This document shows positions 21,381 to 34,751 of a stretch of DNA of 64,000 nucleotides, one piece after another; positions within the stretch are counted from its first letter, which is position 1; every line of letters begins with the position of its first letter. The stretch is from Isoetes taiwanensis (lineage: Eukaryota > Streptophyta > Lycopodiopsida > Isoetales > Isoetaceae). The notes below the pieces were generated by a model. The model saw only the letters and a list, made by a program, of their open reading frames with translations. It had not been told where the DNA came from and ran no database searches. Location of the stretch: assembly GCA_021234155.1 (NCBI GenBank), contig JAJEKV010000059.1, positions 411,844 to 475,843 on the forward strand, in the 5' to 3' direction. The position numbers and the translations under genes are program-made.

Positions 21381-21920
21381 ATTGCTGATCAGCAAAGTCA
21401 AAAGGGTTTCACAGGAGGTGGCACACTTACATCATATAACTTCAAATGTAACTCCAAAAACTCATGGTAGAATGTACCATTGTGCACGTAATGGTTGCAC
21501 ATATTTTCATTAGACGTTGGAACATTGGTTGCAAATATTTCCTTTAAAGCCAAGCATATTGGCAACTAAAAGTTGCTTCCAACTCTTTTTTGGAACCAAA
21601 CATTTGGTAAACATTAATATTGTGTATTTACCAAGATTGGGTAAATATTCAGAGTGTTTTATCTTGGAATTAAGGATTTGTATTCCATGTCTTTAAGGCT
21701 TCTCCAAAATGCTTCCTTAGTCAACTCAAGCATGTCAACCTTGCATCATAGATGGCAATTATCGTTAACCAATCAGAATCCACAAGAACATACTTTTGCC
21801 TAGCCCTATTGCCGAGCCTTGCTGCCGCCAGGCCTTTTCCGCTAAAATAATGGCCTACTAGAATAATGGCCTCAACAGCCTTTACCTTACATAAAGGTAA
21901 ATGGGGCCACATTTTGGCCT
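21381..21920 (+). repeat. 3' flank of kinase copy 1 with a LINE fragment
   Basis: This stretch is homologous to 43233-43640 downstream of kinase copy 2. The part at about 21735-21835 encodes, on the minus strand, NRARQKYVLVDSDWLTIIAI, nearly identical to a segment of the LINE at 53550-55480. An old LINE insertion therefore predates the kinase duplication. Confidence 0.7.
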
Positions 21921-22817
21921 ACCGTGTCATCAAAGTATATAAAGTTTAAAAAAAAAAAAATTATCTTATCTTATCTTCTAACGATGCTTCCGTCGCCATA
22001 GCCGTGCACATAGCTATGGCGATCTCTGTTTTGGCATGGGCGCATGCCTTTTTTCTGTTGCCATAGCATGTGTGCATGATGTACCAGTTGCCATAGCGGA
22101 TTTTTTTGCAGATCGCCATAGTTTTGGTGTTATTCTTTCGGTTCTTGTGGATTTTGCATTCTGGCAGTCGCCGTAGCTGGTTTTCAGAGTTTTTCTTGGA
22201 GCTTGTGTCACTGAAGCTTAGGTAAGAAGCAAATCTGTTTATCTTTTACTAAAAGAGTCCCGAGATCTTACTTTAACTGGTTTTTGAAGATTTGGAAGGA
22301 TCTTTTGTGAAGATTTGATAACTTCATTTGCATGCCTTTTTTAAGATTATTTACCCTGTTTGCGTCTCTAACGCATTTTTTTGTGTATTAAGGTGCCTAC
22401 ATTTACCTGGATGCGCTGTGGAGTCTATTAGATTCACTGTTAACAATTGCTTCAAGAACATGCCTGGTTTATTTCTATGCCAAGTTGCTTCAAGAGCATG
22501 CCTAGCTTATTTCTATGCTTTTTGGGTTGCCCCTAAGGGGGCAAACCCTTGTTCATGTGGGTTTGTGGCATATTCTAGGTATATGTCAGTATACGCCCAG
22601 AATATGCCAATAACTGCTCCAAACCCATTGTTGGCTGTAAACTGGCAATGGCTTCAGTTGATGGGCAGCCATCTCTCGGCCCGGGTTAACCGGAGAGGCC
22701 TTCCGCAGTATGACGGCCAAGTATTTTGAGTGTCTGGGCAGTCCCTCCTTACGATGTTGTTTCATGGCGGGTATACGACACAAACATCTGATCTCAAGAT
22801 TTTATTTATGCCTTTAG
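21921..22817. other. No supported gene; GCCATAGC-rich stretch
   Basis: An A-run and (TTATC)n tail at 21948-21978 resembles a retroposon 3' end. GCCATAGC-like motifs recur at least five times between 21990 and 22170, and similar motifs occur in the Helitron at 37790-38150. An earlier formyltransferase exon may have decayed near 22650-22725 (a QPSLGP stretch followed by out-of-frame RG...), but I cannot support it firmly. Confidence 0.35.
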
Positions 22818-24121
22818 ACCGGCGTGACCTTAGCATATATAGTTCGGGCCTTAGATTCGGGTCCAATAATTGCTAATGAGAGGGTTGAAATCGACTCAGA
22901 TGTTAAGGTATGGCATTGAAAGTTAAGCAAGAAAATGTATCGATTGTTTTGATGAACTGAGTCTAGGTTTCAGAGGCCAAGAAATATGTTCGTGACAGTG
23001 TTGATGCCATGAGATATTGCTTACTTCTCTTTGACTGTAAAATGTTTGAGAATTGAGGGTCAGTTTTTTTCAGCCCATGCTGATGGATGCTATGTTATTA
23101 TCTCCTACATCTCCAAGGCCTATTGCTCATATGGCTGGCCTGTGCAAACTTCCTTACCTTTTGTTGCAGCCAACATAGTAGCTAGAATTCATAAAAAATT
23201 ATTGTCCTTAGCAGATGCTAACAATGGCTAGTCATTGTCTTTGGAGCTTGCAGGCTCCAGAGTTGCAGGCAATGCTGTTTGCTAAAGGTACTTTTGGTAC
23301 TAGTATGTTAGGGATTTCTAGCTTATCAGTTCAACTTCACCCAAACATGATATTGGAAGTTCAGTGGGCAAGATTTAAATGATGTTTGTGCGTGGGAAAT
23401 TCTATTCTTTAGGTTGGAATAGGAGGTGTGAAATAATTCAAATAATTTGTCTCTAGTACTCAGAAAGAGTCAAAATCCCCTAAACAAGGCCGAGTATTTG
23501 CATGATCAGCTTGTTTCTATTGCGCATGATATTCCAGCTTCAAGTTCATGGCCTGCTTTATACGACCATGCATATCCATCTTGGCTGAAACTTGAATATT
23601 TATGTTAAATATCCCGAGCATTTCAAATGCTGTGGAAGCCCTATGCTTCCTCATATCATCAGCACCAAAAACTTTGAAATATCCCATTTCTCATCAAACG
23701 CTTAAGAATCCAGATACATCGTTTCCATATGTCATAGTCTCCCATAAACATTTAAACAAAGTGCAAGTCGAAATAATCTTATATAGGTCTATGCACAAGA
23801 GTATGGAACAGGAGTTCTTGATGGGTGTTTTAGAATATGTGTTGAAATGCACGGAGTTTCCATTTATAGCTATATTACTTTTTCTGGTTAGGAACATCAT
23901 TGCTATTGGAGAATATCTCTTCCATTTTGGACAAGACCGCAGTTAGAAAAGCCAAGGAACAGGACAATTCCCTTGCCACTTTTGCGCCAAAGGTACTTCA
24001 CATTCTTGACTGCAGAAAGTATTTCCATGCATAAATCTCAATATTTATTGTTGTTATGCAGATAAGTGTTAAAGAATGTTGGCTCTGCTTTGACGAGACG
24101 GCTTCTGTTCTTCATAACAAG
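22818..24121 (+). pseudogene. Partial methionyl-tRNA formyltransferase gene (three exons)
   Basis: The enzyme formylates initiator Met-tRNA in plastids and mitochondria. Three exons with GT-AG borders and phase-0 joints were read: 22818-22907 (30 codons), 23870-23992 (41 codons) and 24062-24121 (20 codons). Exon 1 has TGVTLAYIVRALDSGPIIAN, the end of the formyltransferase fold that follows the conserved VQ/ETGVS region. Exon 2 ends NSLATFAPK. Exon 3, ISVKECWLCFDETASVLHNK, is the start of the C-terminal tRNA-binding domain (usually APKI...W..FD..A..LHNKVRAF). All three are stop-free. The N-terminal two-thirds and the downstream VRAFAGWPGT-type exon are missing, and a LINE begins about 280 bp after exon 3. 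I read this as a gene truncated by rearrangement, although missing exons could lie outside the window. Confidence 0.8.
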
Positions 24122-24403
24122 GTAACCACTTGATATACGAGTTTAAAATTTGCACTCATTTTCATTTGTTGCGGTAACCTTACAATAGGATCTCAATTTT
24201 TATAAATGGCTTCATAGAGGATGACCTGAGAAATAATCATCTTAGTGGTAGGGAACTGACAGGCAGTAAAGTGGCTCACAAGGAAAAAACCGCCGCCGCT
24301 TCCAAATCAACCACACCAACCAAGCCACGCATAGATGCAAGGCTTGCTGCCGCAAGGGCGGCCAAGCACCAGGATACACATGAAGCAGCAACTGCTGGCT
24401 AGT

Positions 24404-27400
24404 CAATCTCACCTGAAACAGAGCCCTGGCCCAATCCTAGGCAGCCTGCAAGTGAGGGCATAAAACCAGACAATGCTCCACAGTCTCACGATGAAGGCCA
24501 CAACAAGAGCAAAGAGGGCTCACACCCGACCTAAACTGACTCACAAGGACATTCACCCTGATACACCGCTGCACCACCTGCCACAGAAGCACCCTAACCT
24601 TCGGTGGGGGAAGTGAGCTCCATGTCCACGTCCAAACCGAGCGCCATCATGAATAGCCAACACCCGGTAACAAGACCGCACAAAACAAGAAGACACAACA
24701 TCCGGATGAACCTTCCAAACCTGCACCACCACATCATCCTGAGGGACTATAGGTATGTGTAGCGGAATACTCTCCGCCACTTGTTCCCAGATAGCCCGAG
24801 CGAGCTCGAAAGAACTCCCACGAAGCTAGCTGACCACGCCAATACCAATCCTTCAAGGTGAGCACAGCAGCTCGCCTCCAACGGGCCTGCGTCCGAGCAT
24901 GCACAGTGGCAGCCAAGGGCAAGTGCGCAGGGGGTAGAGGAACCAACAAGAAAGGAGAAGAGTGGTGATAAACTGAGGCATAATCTAGCTGGAAGAGCAC
25001 ACGCACATGGTCCCAAGCCCGCAACACCCTCGTGAGAAAAGGGGATGCATGTGGGAAAGGCCGAGACCATACAACAATTGACCGTGGCAACTCCACATGC
25101 ACAGGGCTTCCCAAACGCCACACAATGGCGAAGAGATCGCAAGAACAGCAGCACCGCACAGGAGAAGATGCTCCATCCCGCAGAGCGCCCAAACAAACTT
25201 GGAGACCAACACCTTACTATGCAAAGGCCAAATCCAGAATGGCCAAGCCCCCATCCTCCCTGGGCTGGAGACACTTCCACCAAGCCACTTTAACAACCGC
25301 CCTTCATCATCCCCGCCCCATACAAAATTTCGAACAATCTTATCCAAAGCCTGTATCTTACCCTCAGGAGCTAACATCGCAGATGTTGTATACACATGAG
25401 TGCTACAAAGTACTAACTTGGCAATAGTGATCCTACCGCCATGGACAACTTGCTACCCTTCCACCAATTGAGGTGTTTACGCAACCCCCGCAAAATCTCA
25501 TCCCACACCCTCTCCATGGAAACATCCCTCCAAAGGGAATACCCAACAACTTAGTACACACATTACGGAAGCACCTTCCAAGGGGAATAGAGCCAAACAA
25601 GGGGGAGGCGAGTCGGATGGGCCCATAATGGAGCACTTACCCCAAAAAAGAATGCCCGAGGCCAAGGAGAAAGTATCCACCAAACCCTTCACATCAAGCA
25701 AAATTCCTCTCTTCGCCACCACCAAAGAGAAAAGTGTCATCGGCTTTAACTGGTTAATAACTGCTAACTACCATCCCGCGCATCCGAAGCCCATCCACCA
25801 CCCCTCCTCCACCGCATGACCAAAACAATCGGAGACGGTGCCTCCGGGCCACAATCTTAAACAAAAACGACGCCAAAGGGCACCTCGACGCACCCCTCGC
25901 CTAAGGAGAAAAGGGCGAGGGTTCACCCGGCACACCATCAGAGTCTTGCGACCTATCACGACTTCATGATCGTTTCAGAAGCGTGGACCACAGCCCAACG
26001 CTAACATCATGGACAAAAGAACTCCTTAACGGACACTATCGTAAGCTTTGGCAAAGTCAAGCTTAAGATAGGCAATGCCTTGACTCGTTCTCCGCCCAAT
26101 AAAGGCCCCCTCATAAGCGGCAACATTAGTCAAAATGTTCCTCCCAGAACAAACCCGCACCGCACCTTACTAATGGAAGAAGTCAACACCAGCTTCAACT
26201 TCTCCGCCGGGCTTTTCGCGAATAATCTTGTACACAGAGGACAACAAGGATAGAGGCCTCCAATCATTAATATTAGAAGGCTGCTTAACCTTAGGAATCA
26301 AGGAAATGCATGCGGTATTCAAGATCCTATCCATTTGAGAAGACTGCAGCAACTCAAGATACACCTGGTACACAGACTCACCAGCCCACTCTCAATAAGT
26401 CTGAAAGAACTCCACAGGGATGCCATCCAGCCCAGGACATTTATCCTTAGCCATGCACATACAGGCCTCCGCTAAATCCTCTCTGGAGAGCTCCTGCTCC
26501 AAGCTCTCATGCTGGTGAGGCAGAATAGATGGCTTAACAACCCCCAAAACAAGCTCCTACATCTCCTGCTCATAGGGAAGAGTGCGTTGCGCGAAAAATC
26601 CTGAGAAATGAGCATGCACATACCTCTACAAATCAGCGGAATCCTCCAAAGTCCGGCCATCAGGCAAAGCAAGGGACACCATAGATCTTTGCATATCGCC
26701 GCCTCATTTGCTTTCGAAGAACACCGACGAACTTGTGTCCCCCTCCTTCAACCAGGTAAGGGCCGCCTTCACACGCATCTCCTGCACTTTAACCTGCCCC
26801 AGAGCAACAATACGCTGCAACACTGCATTCTCCCTAATGCCATCAGAAGGCTGCACCCGAATCTTCTCCAACTCCTGATAGAGACTATGCAACTCCTGCC
26901 ACTCCTGCTGCACACGCTGCCTACCAAAGACCTTGGCAAAACACTTCACCCCTGGCCACGCGGTCACCATACCGGACATACCCTTGAGGAGATGAAAAGG
27001 TATTAAGCCACAACTCGGCATTGGGTAGAAATCCGCATCGGACCCGAGGTAGGGTGTTCAAGCGGAACACCCGTCAGAGAGGGCCGAGCAACCGCGACCT
27101 ATTTGGACCGGAACACGAGGGGTAATGATCAAAATGGAGGTAGATAGAATGTTACTCCGCGCAAAAGGGGCACACCATCCGGTCGCATGGGGAAGCATAG
27201 CACGGTCATGCCTAGCATATGCAGCCCGCACCAATCTGCCTATTGCAATAGGTGAAAGACAAGTCCCCGGGGACCTCAACCAAGGCCAAATCCGCAACAA
27301 GCGAGACCTGGTCCCTCTCAAAGCCATGCACAACTTGGGTTCGAGCGAGGCGATCTTCTACTCGCTCTACCATATTGAAGTCCCCTAAAAGCAACCAAGC

Positions 27401-29685
27401 AACACGCAACCCACCAAGGGCCATAACTTATTGGGACGGTGGCCCATAAAGCATCCGTGAGAAGAGGCTGATTAGGGGCATAAACATTAACAATCCCCAC
27501 TCTTGCCCTCCCTCCAACCACTTAATTATTGCCCTTGACCAAACACATGCGCCCGGTATGTGACACGCATCCATCCTCCAAGCAATAAGAGTACCCCCAC
27601 TAGTCCGCCCGGAAGAAGAAGCAATAGAAAAGCGCCTACCAACCATATCCATGAGCACGGACATATCACCCACAGTGACACTTATGCTCCTGAATGCAAA
27701 CAATATCAGGGCCTTAGCGCGAAGTGCCAAAGAAACACGGGCCCCTCTTACTACTAGAGGGACCGCACCCCATTTCAACTGGGGATCGACCTATTCATCC
27801 CGGGAGGAGAAGTGTCCATTCCCCCACATGCCTACCCCGGACCATCGACCCACTCCCACGAGTCATCATCTAGAGCCGAGAATTAATCACAAAGAATGTG
27901 ACCCACACCGCTCTACATGACATTCCACTTCCAACACGCCTTGGAAGTCCCCCAGGCACCTCCATAGAGTCATGAGCCACACTAGTCTCTACCTCCAACG
28001 GGCTGCTCAGCCACCTCATGCTCAAGACATACCGCTACTTAACATCCCCAGTAGGATCACCAGCCCCTCCCATAGCCATGTCCTCAGACCTAGCCACAAC
28101 CAAATCATCTCAGGCCCTCCCCGACTCAGCCACCACGCCCCTAGCCCCGCCGTCCCCTAGCCCCGCCAAAGAAGAAGCCAAGCCGCCATCCTCATCCCAC
28201 ACCACCTCTCCCAACCACACCACCTCGTCCAACTCCACTCACTACACCACGGAGTCCTCTGCCTGTTGCCTCAGGAACAGCGGAATCCTGGGCCCCAGCA
28301 TAAGCACCCGCAATCCCTACCACATCATAAGCACCAGCAGGACCAGTAGGATCATCAACAAGGTCAGATGGCGGCACAATAGATGGAAACATCCGCCTGA
28401 TCTCAGAGCCATTCAAAAGCTTCAATCGGAAAAGCAAATGCCAGGGACCACTACGACCGAGTGGACACAGTCATAAAAAGCAGCAGAGCAACACAGATCT
28501 TGGGGACCTGCACAATAGAATGAGCCAAATATACACCCAGGCCATTAGCCACAGAAACCAAGAAATCAGGCACCATCAGATCAGGAGGAAGATCCTGAAT
28601 CTGGAACCAACATGAAATTTTAACCGCTGTCAAAGAACTGGTGGACATTGCTGGAGTATAATACTGATACAACACATATGATTCACCCAAAGTATCCACC
28701 CCCCGACTAACCAATTGTCGCACAGAAGACTCAGCCTCAAACATGATTATGAAGAAATTATTTGGTAGGAATTACATGAGATCGACACTGGCAAACCAAT
28801 CCGCCTCGGATGTCCAGGCAAAACCAAGAGCTAAACCTCCTCGTGTCCAATATGTAACCCGGTGAAGTAGCCCAATACCGCAAATGAAACTAGATTCTCA
28901 ATGGTCCGAACATGCGATCAATATCTATCCATGGAGTCTCGAAGAAGAGCCTTCAGCAGTCAACAGAGTGATGATCCTCTACAAATTTCTCGGAGCCTCT
29001 TGAACACGGGCAAGTCCTACACTCCGGAGCCTTTGCGCTTGATCCAACTGAAACCCCGGCCGAGTGGGATGAGCAACATTGTCATTCACTCCGCCCAGGC
29101 CAAAGCGGGGAGTTGGGGCTGCCGCCGCACACCGCCCTGGGAGGCACATCAGCTACATGCACCCTAGAAGAGGGCGATCACCAGCAAGTGATCCCTTCCC
29201 AAGCACGGGGAAGAGGGCATCCGCAGATCCGATTTTCAAAGGGGGCATGCTTGATGGAATCAAGACCGGAGTCTCCAAAACACAATCTACTTGGGTCTCA
29301 GAATTATATTGAGAGGAAGAGCAATCCACATACCTCTCAACAGAAGGGGATTCCAAGAGCTCCCTCATCCTTCGCCACCAATTGCATGCCACTTCCCCTG
29401 ACCCGCGCCTCTTCATGCATGCCGAGACCCGTGCCCTTCCCCTTTACTGGAGGATTCTTTCTCCTCGCCATCTCCCTTGGTTTCAGCCCCAAGCCATGAG
29501 GCTCAATCGATCCCCCATCAGCCTGTCTAGCAGGAGCCATGACATCCGAACCAGTCCAGAAATCAGCTGTTTGCGGCAACAAGCCACATGCAAAACAGCT
29601 GAAGCTATACACCTTCCGGAAAGAGCTCGGACCAAGCTTTCCAACGAGCCCAACCACGCCGAAATCTGACACCAGATAAGAGTGA
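24404..29685 (-). mobile_element. Near full-length but decayed LINE (non-LTR retrotransposon)
   Basis: Read on the minus strand, the element has an ORF1-like region at about 28740-28190 (KISCWFQIQDLPPDLMVPDF, DUF4283-like). An endonuclease follows at about 27780-27200 (GGTLIAWR, VGIVNVYAPN, WLLLGDFNMVE). Next come the linker at 27021-26704 (ALTWLKEGDTSSSVFFESK), reverse transcriptase near 26373-26170 (ISLIPKVKQPSNINDWRPLS), a post-RT segment at 25395-24985 (NFVWGGDDEG) and a zinc-binding C-terminus at about 24540-24430 (CSCCGLHRETVEHCLVLC). Many frameshifts and stops make it inactive. Its 5' end sits within repeat module B (junction about 29685), so it inserted into or truncated that module. 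No poly-A tail was evident at 24404. Confidence 0.88.
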
Positions 29686-31450
29686 CCTGCTGCATGAAAG
29701 GGTTAGAGAAATGAATAATGAAACTAGGCATGCATCATGCCAAATTGTGTTAGCATTCCCAAAGTATTTCTCTAAAACTCATTTCGAAGCAACAATTACC
29801 TTCTGGCATTAAACTTTCTAAACCTTGGCAAAAGTTCTCGAGGCAACAGAAAAGAAAAAACATCAAAAGTTTGTTCTTTATGGAGTATAAAAGCAAAGCA
29901 AGTAAGAAGAGCTACAAAAGGGGCTTCCTTCCTCTGCACATAAGCGTTTTCCACAACCATTGAGATTCAAATGTACTGAGCCACATGCATCTATTCTTGT
30001 GAGGGGTATCTCTGCACAGAATCTGGTAAGTCCTGTTATCAAGCTTGAGAATGGAGAGGATGGGGATATGAATCACCGTATTGAGCCATTGCTTGACCCT
30101 ATCAATATCAGGACAGGCTGAGGGAAAGTGGATAAGAATACTATTGTTAGCATATCTATTTTCAGCAGTTTTGTCAACAATGTTAAACAAATCAAGCATA
30201 TGACCCTTTTTGTTTATATTATATTCCTTTTCTTTGACAGGGACCCCACCATCATGCATAGAAGAATTTAGAAGAGCATTTTTGAAAGACAAGATACCAT
30301 TTAGTTTGTCGTATTTGCCCATGGTTGGAACTCTGGAACTCAGGTGCAAGTTGGAGACTTTGGTCATGTTCTTGTCCATGTTCTGACTAGCCAGCTTAGT
30401 ACAACTGGAACAGGGGCATTTTGTGACATCTCGACAATTGAAATAGCCACTGATGATGCAAGTCTTAGTGGACTCCAGGTTGTTTCATGATCCGCTGTGA
30501 TGCCCTTGAGTTCTTTAGCAGCAAGGGGCAAGAGCTTGCAGCTTTTGAATTTAGCCTTAACTCGACAATCTTATGATCATCTGCATTCTCCCATACCCGA
30601 ACGAGCCTAAAGGAGGCTTTGGATTTCCATTCCATAAGTTCTAGTTCTTGCACCATGGCTTTGGTTTTCTGCAACAGCTCAATCATGGTCTTCTTGAAGA
30701 TTTGGTTTTTTAAGCTGCAGCAGTCATCTTTAGAGTGATCCGTCTTGACTCGGATCATTTGGTACAGAAGGACGTCAAGTGTTAAATATGATGGTCATAT
30801 CATAATCTGAGAGGTAGCAGTGAAGTTGGAGAGCAACCTATTTAATGCACAAGAAATTGAAGGAGTAAAAATGTCTAGAGTATATGGTGAAAAATCCTAA
30901 GTCTAGATACAAACAAGCATGAAGAGAAAGAAGGAGCGGAAAGAAAAACAAATGCTCCAGTCATCATGCAGAGAATCGTGGCAGAGGGCTTGCGCTTCAG
31001 GAATGGTAGTTCTAGAAGGAGTGAAGCATATTTGTGCAGAGACAAAGAAGAGGTTTCAAACAAAGCACCGGAATGGTGACTGTGGATGGAGTCAAACGTA
31101 TTGGTGTGGAGACAAGAAATTTTTTTCAAACAAAACAACAATAAAGCATTACATACAAAAACTCTCCATCTCTATAAAAGAGCTTGGCATTCTTTACACG
31201 TAAAGTTTGGTTAGGGTTCATTCTGTCCAATCTGCCAATGAGCTGCCACCACGTGCCATATATTCTTTCCCAGAATGTCCCCTTCTTTGCATTCTAAGTT
31301 TTTACTCAACATACTGCTTGCATTCCCAGATTCTTACTTGCATTCTAAGATTTCTACCTGCATTTTGACTCGCATTCTGCTTTCTTGTTTTAATTTTACA
31401 GAACATTGAACATTTACTGCCCAGAGAATTGAACCCAGGTCCAAAGCTCC
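29686..31450 (+). repeat. Module B, copy A (interrupted)
   Basis: Homologous to 32690-33600 and 39140-39930. It begins GACCTGCTGCATGAAAGGG at the LINE junction and contains TCTCTATAAAAGAGCTTGGC near 31170, which looks like a TATA box and transcription start. After about 31450 it diverges from the other copies. It is split by a ~0.9-kb insertion at about 29998-30907. Confidence 0.75.
29998..30907 (-). mobile_element. 0.9-kb insertion in module B copy A, retroelement-like ORFs
   Basis: The other two copies of module B lack this segment. Minus-strand ORFs at 30379-29912 (155 codons) and 30758-30465 (97 codons) are coding-like. One contains RVKQWLNTVIHIPILSILKL and CMWLSTFESQWLW, a layout that loosely recalls the DUF4283 nucleic-acid-binding region of LINE ORF1. 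The other is Lys/Glu-rich and probably helical. Ends and target duplication are not clear, and the class is uncertain. Confidence 0.4.
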
Positions 31451-32518
31451 AGCAACAGATTCCTTACATGCCATGGTCTAAGAAGAAAAATAAACTTTTA
31501 AACTCCAGATCACTACACAAAGCAACAAATGTACAAAACACCTGTCTAGTATATTTTCATCTTCCTTTATAAACCTTACCGAAGGATCCCTCTCAATGAC
31601 ATAGTAGTTTTCTATCCCATTGATACTGATCAAGAGCACTTTGATAACTGAACAAATGAAATATAAGAACATCAGAAGTATAGGTTGGGTTCAGTTTTAG
31701 ACCCCTTCATCTTGGGGAGCTTTGTTTTGTCCCTTCCCATAAATGTGCATTGGGTGGTCCAAACTAACGAGGAAAGAAGGAAGAGGAGAACAAGGCGTAA
31801 AACAATAGCCTAAGGAGACCCAGTTATGCAATGCCCTAGTTAAGTGCACAATCAGGTGTTAGCTAGTTAAAGGCCCTAGTTAAATGCACTAATTTCCTAG
31901 CGTGGAAATGCTCTGGTTAAATGCATAAGTACAATAGTAATGTGTATCAGCCCATTGCTCTAGACATTGAAGAGTGCAGATAAGCACGATTTAATTAATT
32001 AGAGAATTTTGGAATTCTCGTTTAGCATGAAATAGGTTCTTGGTTGTCTATAAAACACCGTAAGTGGTTGCAGCAGAGTAAAAGTTGACGGTTTTTTCAC
32101 TGTTTCTTGGTCACAACCAGCGATGTATCCGACTTTGACATGTATAAGGGTATCCCAAGCTCCTTTGTGAGTAAGAGCGGTCCACAAAAAAGAGTGAAAA
32201 CACTCATCAGGATCGCCATGGCGAAGATTTGAAGCTGCCTAGCTAGCCCATGGATATAATATCACAAGCCCGTTAAGGTCTACACATGGATAAAAAGAAA
32301 TGAAAGTGATATTGAGGATCGCGGTGGCGAACATTTTGAGCTGTTAAGGTACCCACTAATTCTGCCAATAATTCTAAGAAAGTGCTAGCAATCGAGTCAA
32401 GGAAAGTTTAGACAAGAAACAAAACTCAAAGAGTAAGAAAACTCAAAGATGTGGAAAACTTCAAAGCATTGTAATTTATATTCCTCAAACATTTCAATGT
32501 ACATTACTTTGCCATAGG
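31451..32518. other. No supported gene
   Basis: AT-rich DNA with only short unremarkable ORFs. The motif TTAAATGCA or TTAAGTGCA recurs near 31835-31925. Confidence 0.4.
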
Positions 32519-34322
32519 GGCAGATGCCATTGCTATTATCAGCAACAAAGCTATCTCGGCAGAATATTACATCCAAGAAGAAGCTTTGCTATGGTTCAGA
32601 ACTAAGGCATAGCTCCAAATCTTAAACATAGGGCTAAAAGAAAGGGCAAAAGTGCGTGCTTCCAACCAGAAGGCATCTAACAAAGAAAATTGACCTGCTG
32701 CATGAAAGGGTTAGAGAAATGAATAATGAAACTAGGCATGCATCATGCCAAATTGTGTTAGCATTCCCAAAGTGGACGATAAAAAATCATTCTCATTCTC
32801 ATTCTAAAACTCATTTCGAAGCAACAATTACCTTCTGGCATTAAACTTTATAAACCTTGGCAAAAGTTCATGAGGCAACAGAAAAGAAAAAACATCAAAG
32901 TTTGTTCTTTATGGAGTATAAAAGCAAAGCAAGTAAGAAGAGCTACAAAAGGGACTTCCTTCCTCTGCACATAAGCATTTTCCACAACCATTGAGATTCA
33001 AATGTACTGAGCCACATGCATCTATGCTTGCTTCATAAAACACAAACAAGCATGAAGAGAAAAAGGGCTTTTTAAAAAAAAAAAAAATGCTCGGTCGTCA
33101 TCTGAGAAGAATGGGCAAGAGGGCTTTGCGCCAGGAATGGTAGTTCTAGAAGGAGTGAAGCATATTTGTGCAGAGACAAAGAAGAGGTTTCAAACAAAGC
33201 ACCGGAATGTTGACTGTGGATGATGTCAAGCGTATTGGTGTGGAGACAAGAAAATATTTTTAAAACAAAACAACAATAAATCATTACATACAAGAAACTC
33301 TCCATCTCTATAAAAGAACTTGGCATTCTTTACACGTAAAGTTTGGTTAGGGTTCATTCTGGCCAATCTGCCAATGAGCTGCCACCACATGCCATATATT
33401 CTTTACGGAATGTCCCTTCTTTGCATTCTAAGTTTTACTCGACATCTTGCTTGCATTCAGATTCTTACTTGCATTCTAAGATTTCTACATTTTGACTTCG
33501 TGATTACGCTTTCTTGTTTTAATTTTTACAGAACATTGAACATTTATTGCCCGAGAATTGAACCCGTGTCCAAAGCTCCACCAACATTCCTTACATTCCC
33601 CTTTCCCAATGCTTGCGATTTTGAGGGTTTTCTCCCAACATGAAGCTTCGGCGCATGGAAGAGCCCGCTTCTAGGTTTAATTTTTTAGGATCCAACTCTG
33701 AAGCAGATCTGCCGGAGTAATTGGCTCACAAGATCTTTGCTTTCGACCAAGAAAACGACACACGCATGATGATTTAGTTTACGCCAAACTCGAAAGACTA
33801 ATTAGGGATGTAGATGGGGATGGAAATCGATTAGGTCGGAGATCATTGAGAGAAGGCCACGATTTTTGAAGGATTCAACCGAGGATAAGTGATTAAATAT
33901 AACGATATAACGATAAGTTAAAAAGAAAACCTTAAAGAAGAAAAAAAAAAAAAAAGAAAAAGAAAGAAAAGCTTCTGGAAAGAAAGAAAGAAAAGCTCGT
34001 AAAAGAGAGAAGAAAGAAAAGCTTCGAAAGGAAGAAAGCTCATACACCATCGCCGAGTCGGCCGCACGTAAAGCTTCAAAGGAAGAAAAGCCACGCCATC
34101 ACCGAGTCAGCCGCGACGTAAAGAATGAGTCACGCGCACAACAAAATAGAACGTAATCGGGAACAGAAGGACATTGTCACGCTAAAAAAGAAACGTGGTC
34201 TGAATAGAAAGAATGGAGTCAGCCGCGACAAACCGGAGCCATCGCAGGAAGAGGATAGCCGTGAGCAGGGTGCCATCGCCATAGCCGGAGCCGCTTTAAT
34301 AAACCCTAACACAACTATCGTT
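32519..34322 (+). repeat. Module B, copy B
   Basis: Collinear with 38964-40663 and, for its first part, with copy A. It includes the TATA-like CTCTATAAAAGAACTTGGC (about 33305) and a purine-rich (GAAA)n tract near 33930-34030. It runs into foldback F1. Relative to copy A it carries a small insertion at 32773-32805, described separately. Confidence 0.8.
32771..32805 (+). mobile_element. Tiny 5'-truncated retroposon tail inserted in module B
   Basis: AGTGGACGATAAAAAA followed by CATTCT repeats is present here. Copy A at about 29763 reads AAAGTATTTCTCTAAAAC at the same site. The 16-mer is identical to 12018-12033. This looks like a dead-on-arrival insertion of only about 33 bp. Confidence 0.4.
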
Positions 34323-34420
34323 ATAAGAATGTCCTTTTACAGACATTCTCGGCGGTCGACCACACCTCGTAGCTAACGTCGTCGGTGGCTTCGCGGAATG
34401 TCTGTAAAGGACATTCTTAT
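34323..34420. repeat. Foldback element F, copy 1
   Basis: Arm ATAAGAATGTCCTTTTACAG (34323-34342, extending to 34348) is matched by its reverse complement at 34396-34420 with one A missing. The spacer is about 47 bp and GC-rich. Three more copies are at 38668-38774, 40664-40765 and 41474-41574, always just before ATACAACAATTTGGTCG-type sequence at the start of module M. Confidence 0.88.
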
Positions 34421-34751
34421 ATACAACAATTTGGTCGCCTATGTAACCTTAACATGTTCTATTTTGTTTCAAGTATAGCATAAGCCATGGTGCAGAAGTA
34501 ATTTGTAGACTAAAGGGGAACTTTTTCGCATGGCTTTCCTCTATAACTAATATGCCCCTAGTGATGCCCTAGGACCCGGACTTCCAAAAAACCTAGACAA
34601 GGCTAGTCTAGTTTGTTTTCACTTCCTTTTCTGCCTCAAGACCATAAAACATGTTACATGCAAATTACCCAACGTTGTAAAATATCGAACGTGCCCGTGT
34701 TTAAGCCAACCCTAGATCACAAAAAAAATTTGCTATGTCCTCAATAAAAAA
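34421..34751 (+). repeat. Module M, copy 2, left part
   Basis: Matches 40766-41090. It is interrupted after TCAATAAAAA by a Helitron and resumes at 38291 with TGCCGTGTATTTT. Confidence 0.85.

Noticed and set aside
24250-24403. Ala/Lys-rich frame (SKVAHKEKTAAASKSTTPTK...) as a terminal exon of the formyltransferase gene
   Set aside because: It does not match the expected C-terminal domain and does not join exon 3 in phase through a clear acceptor. Left unassigned.
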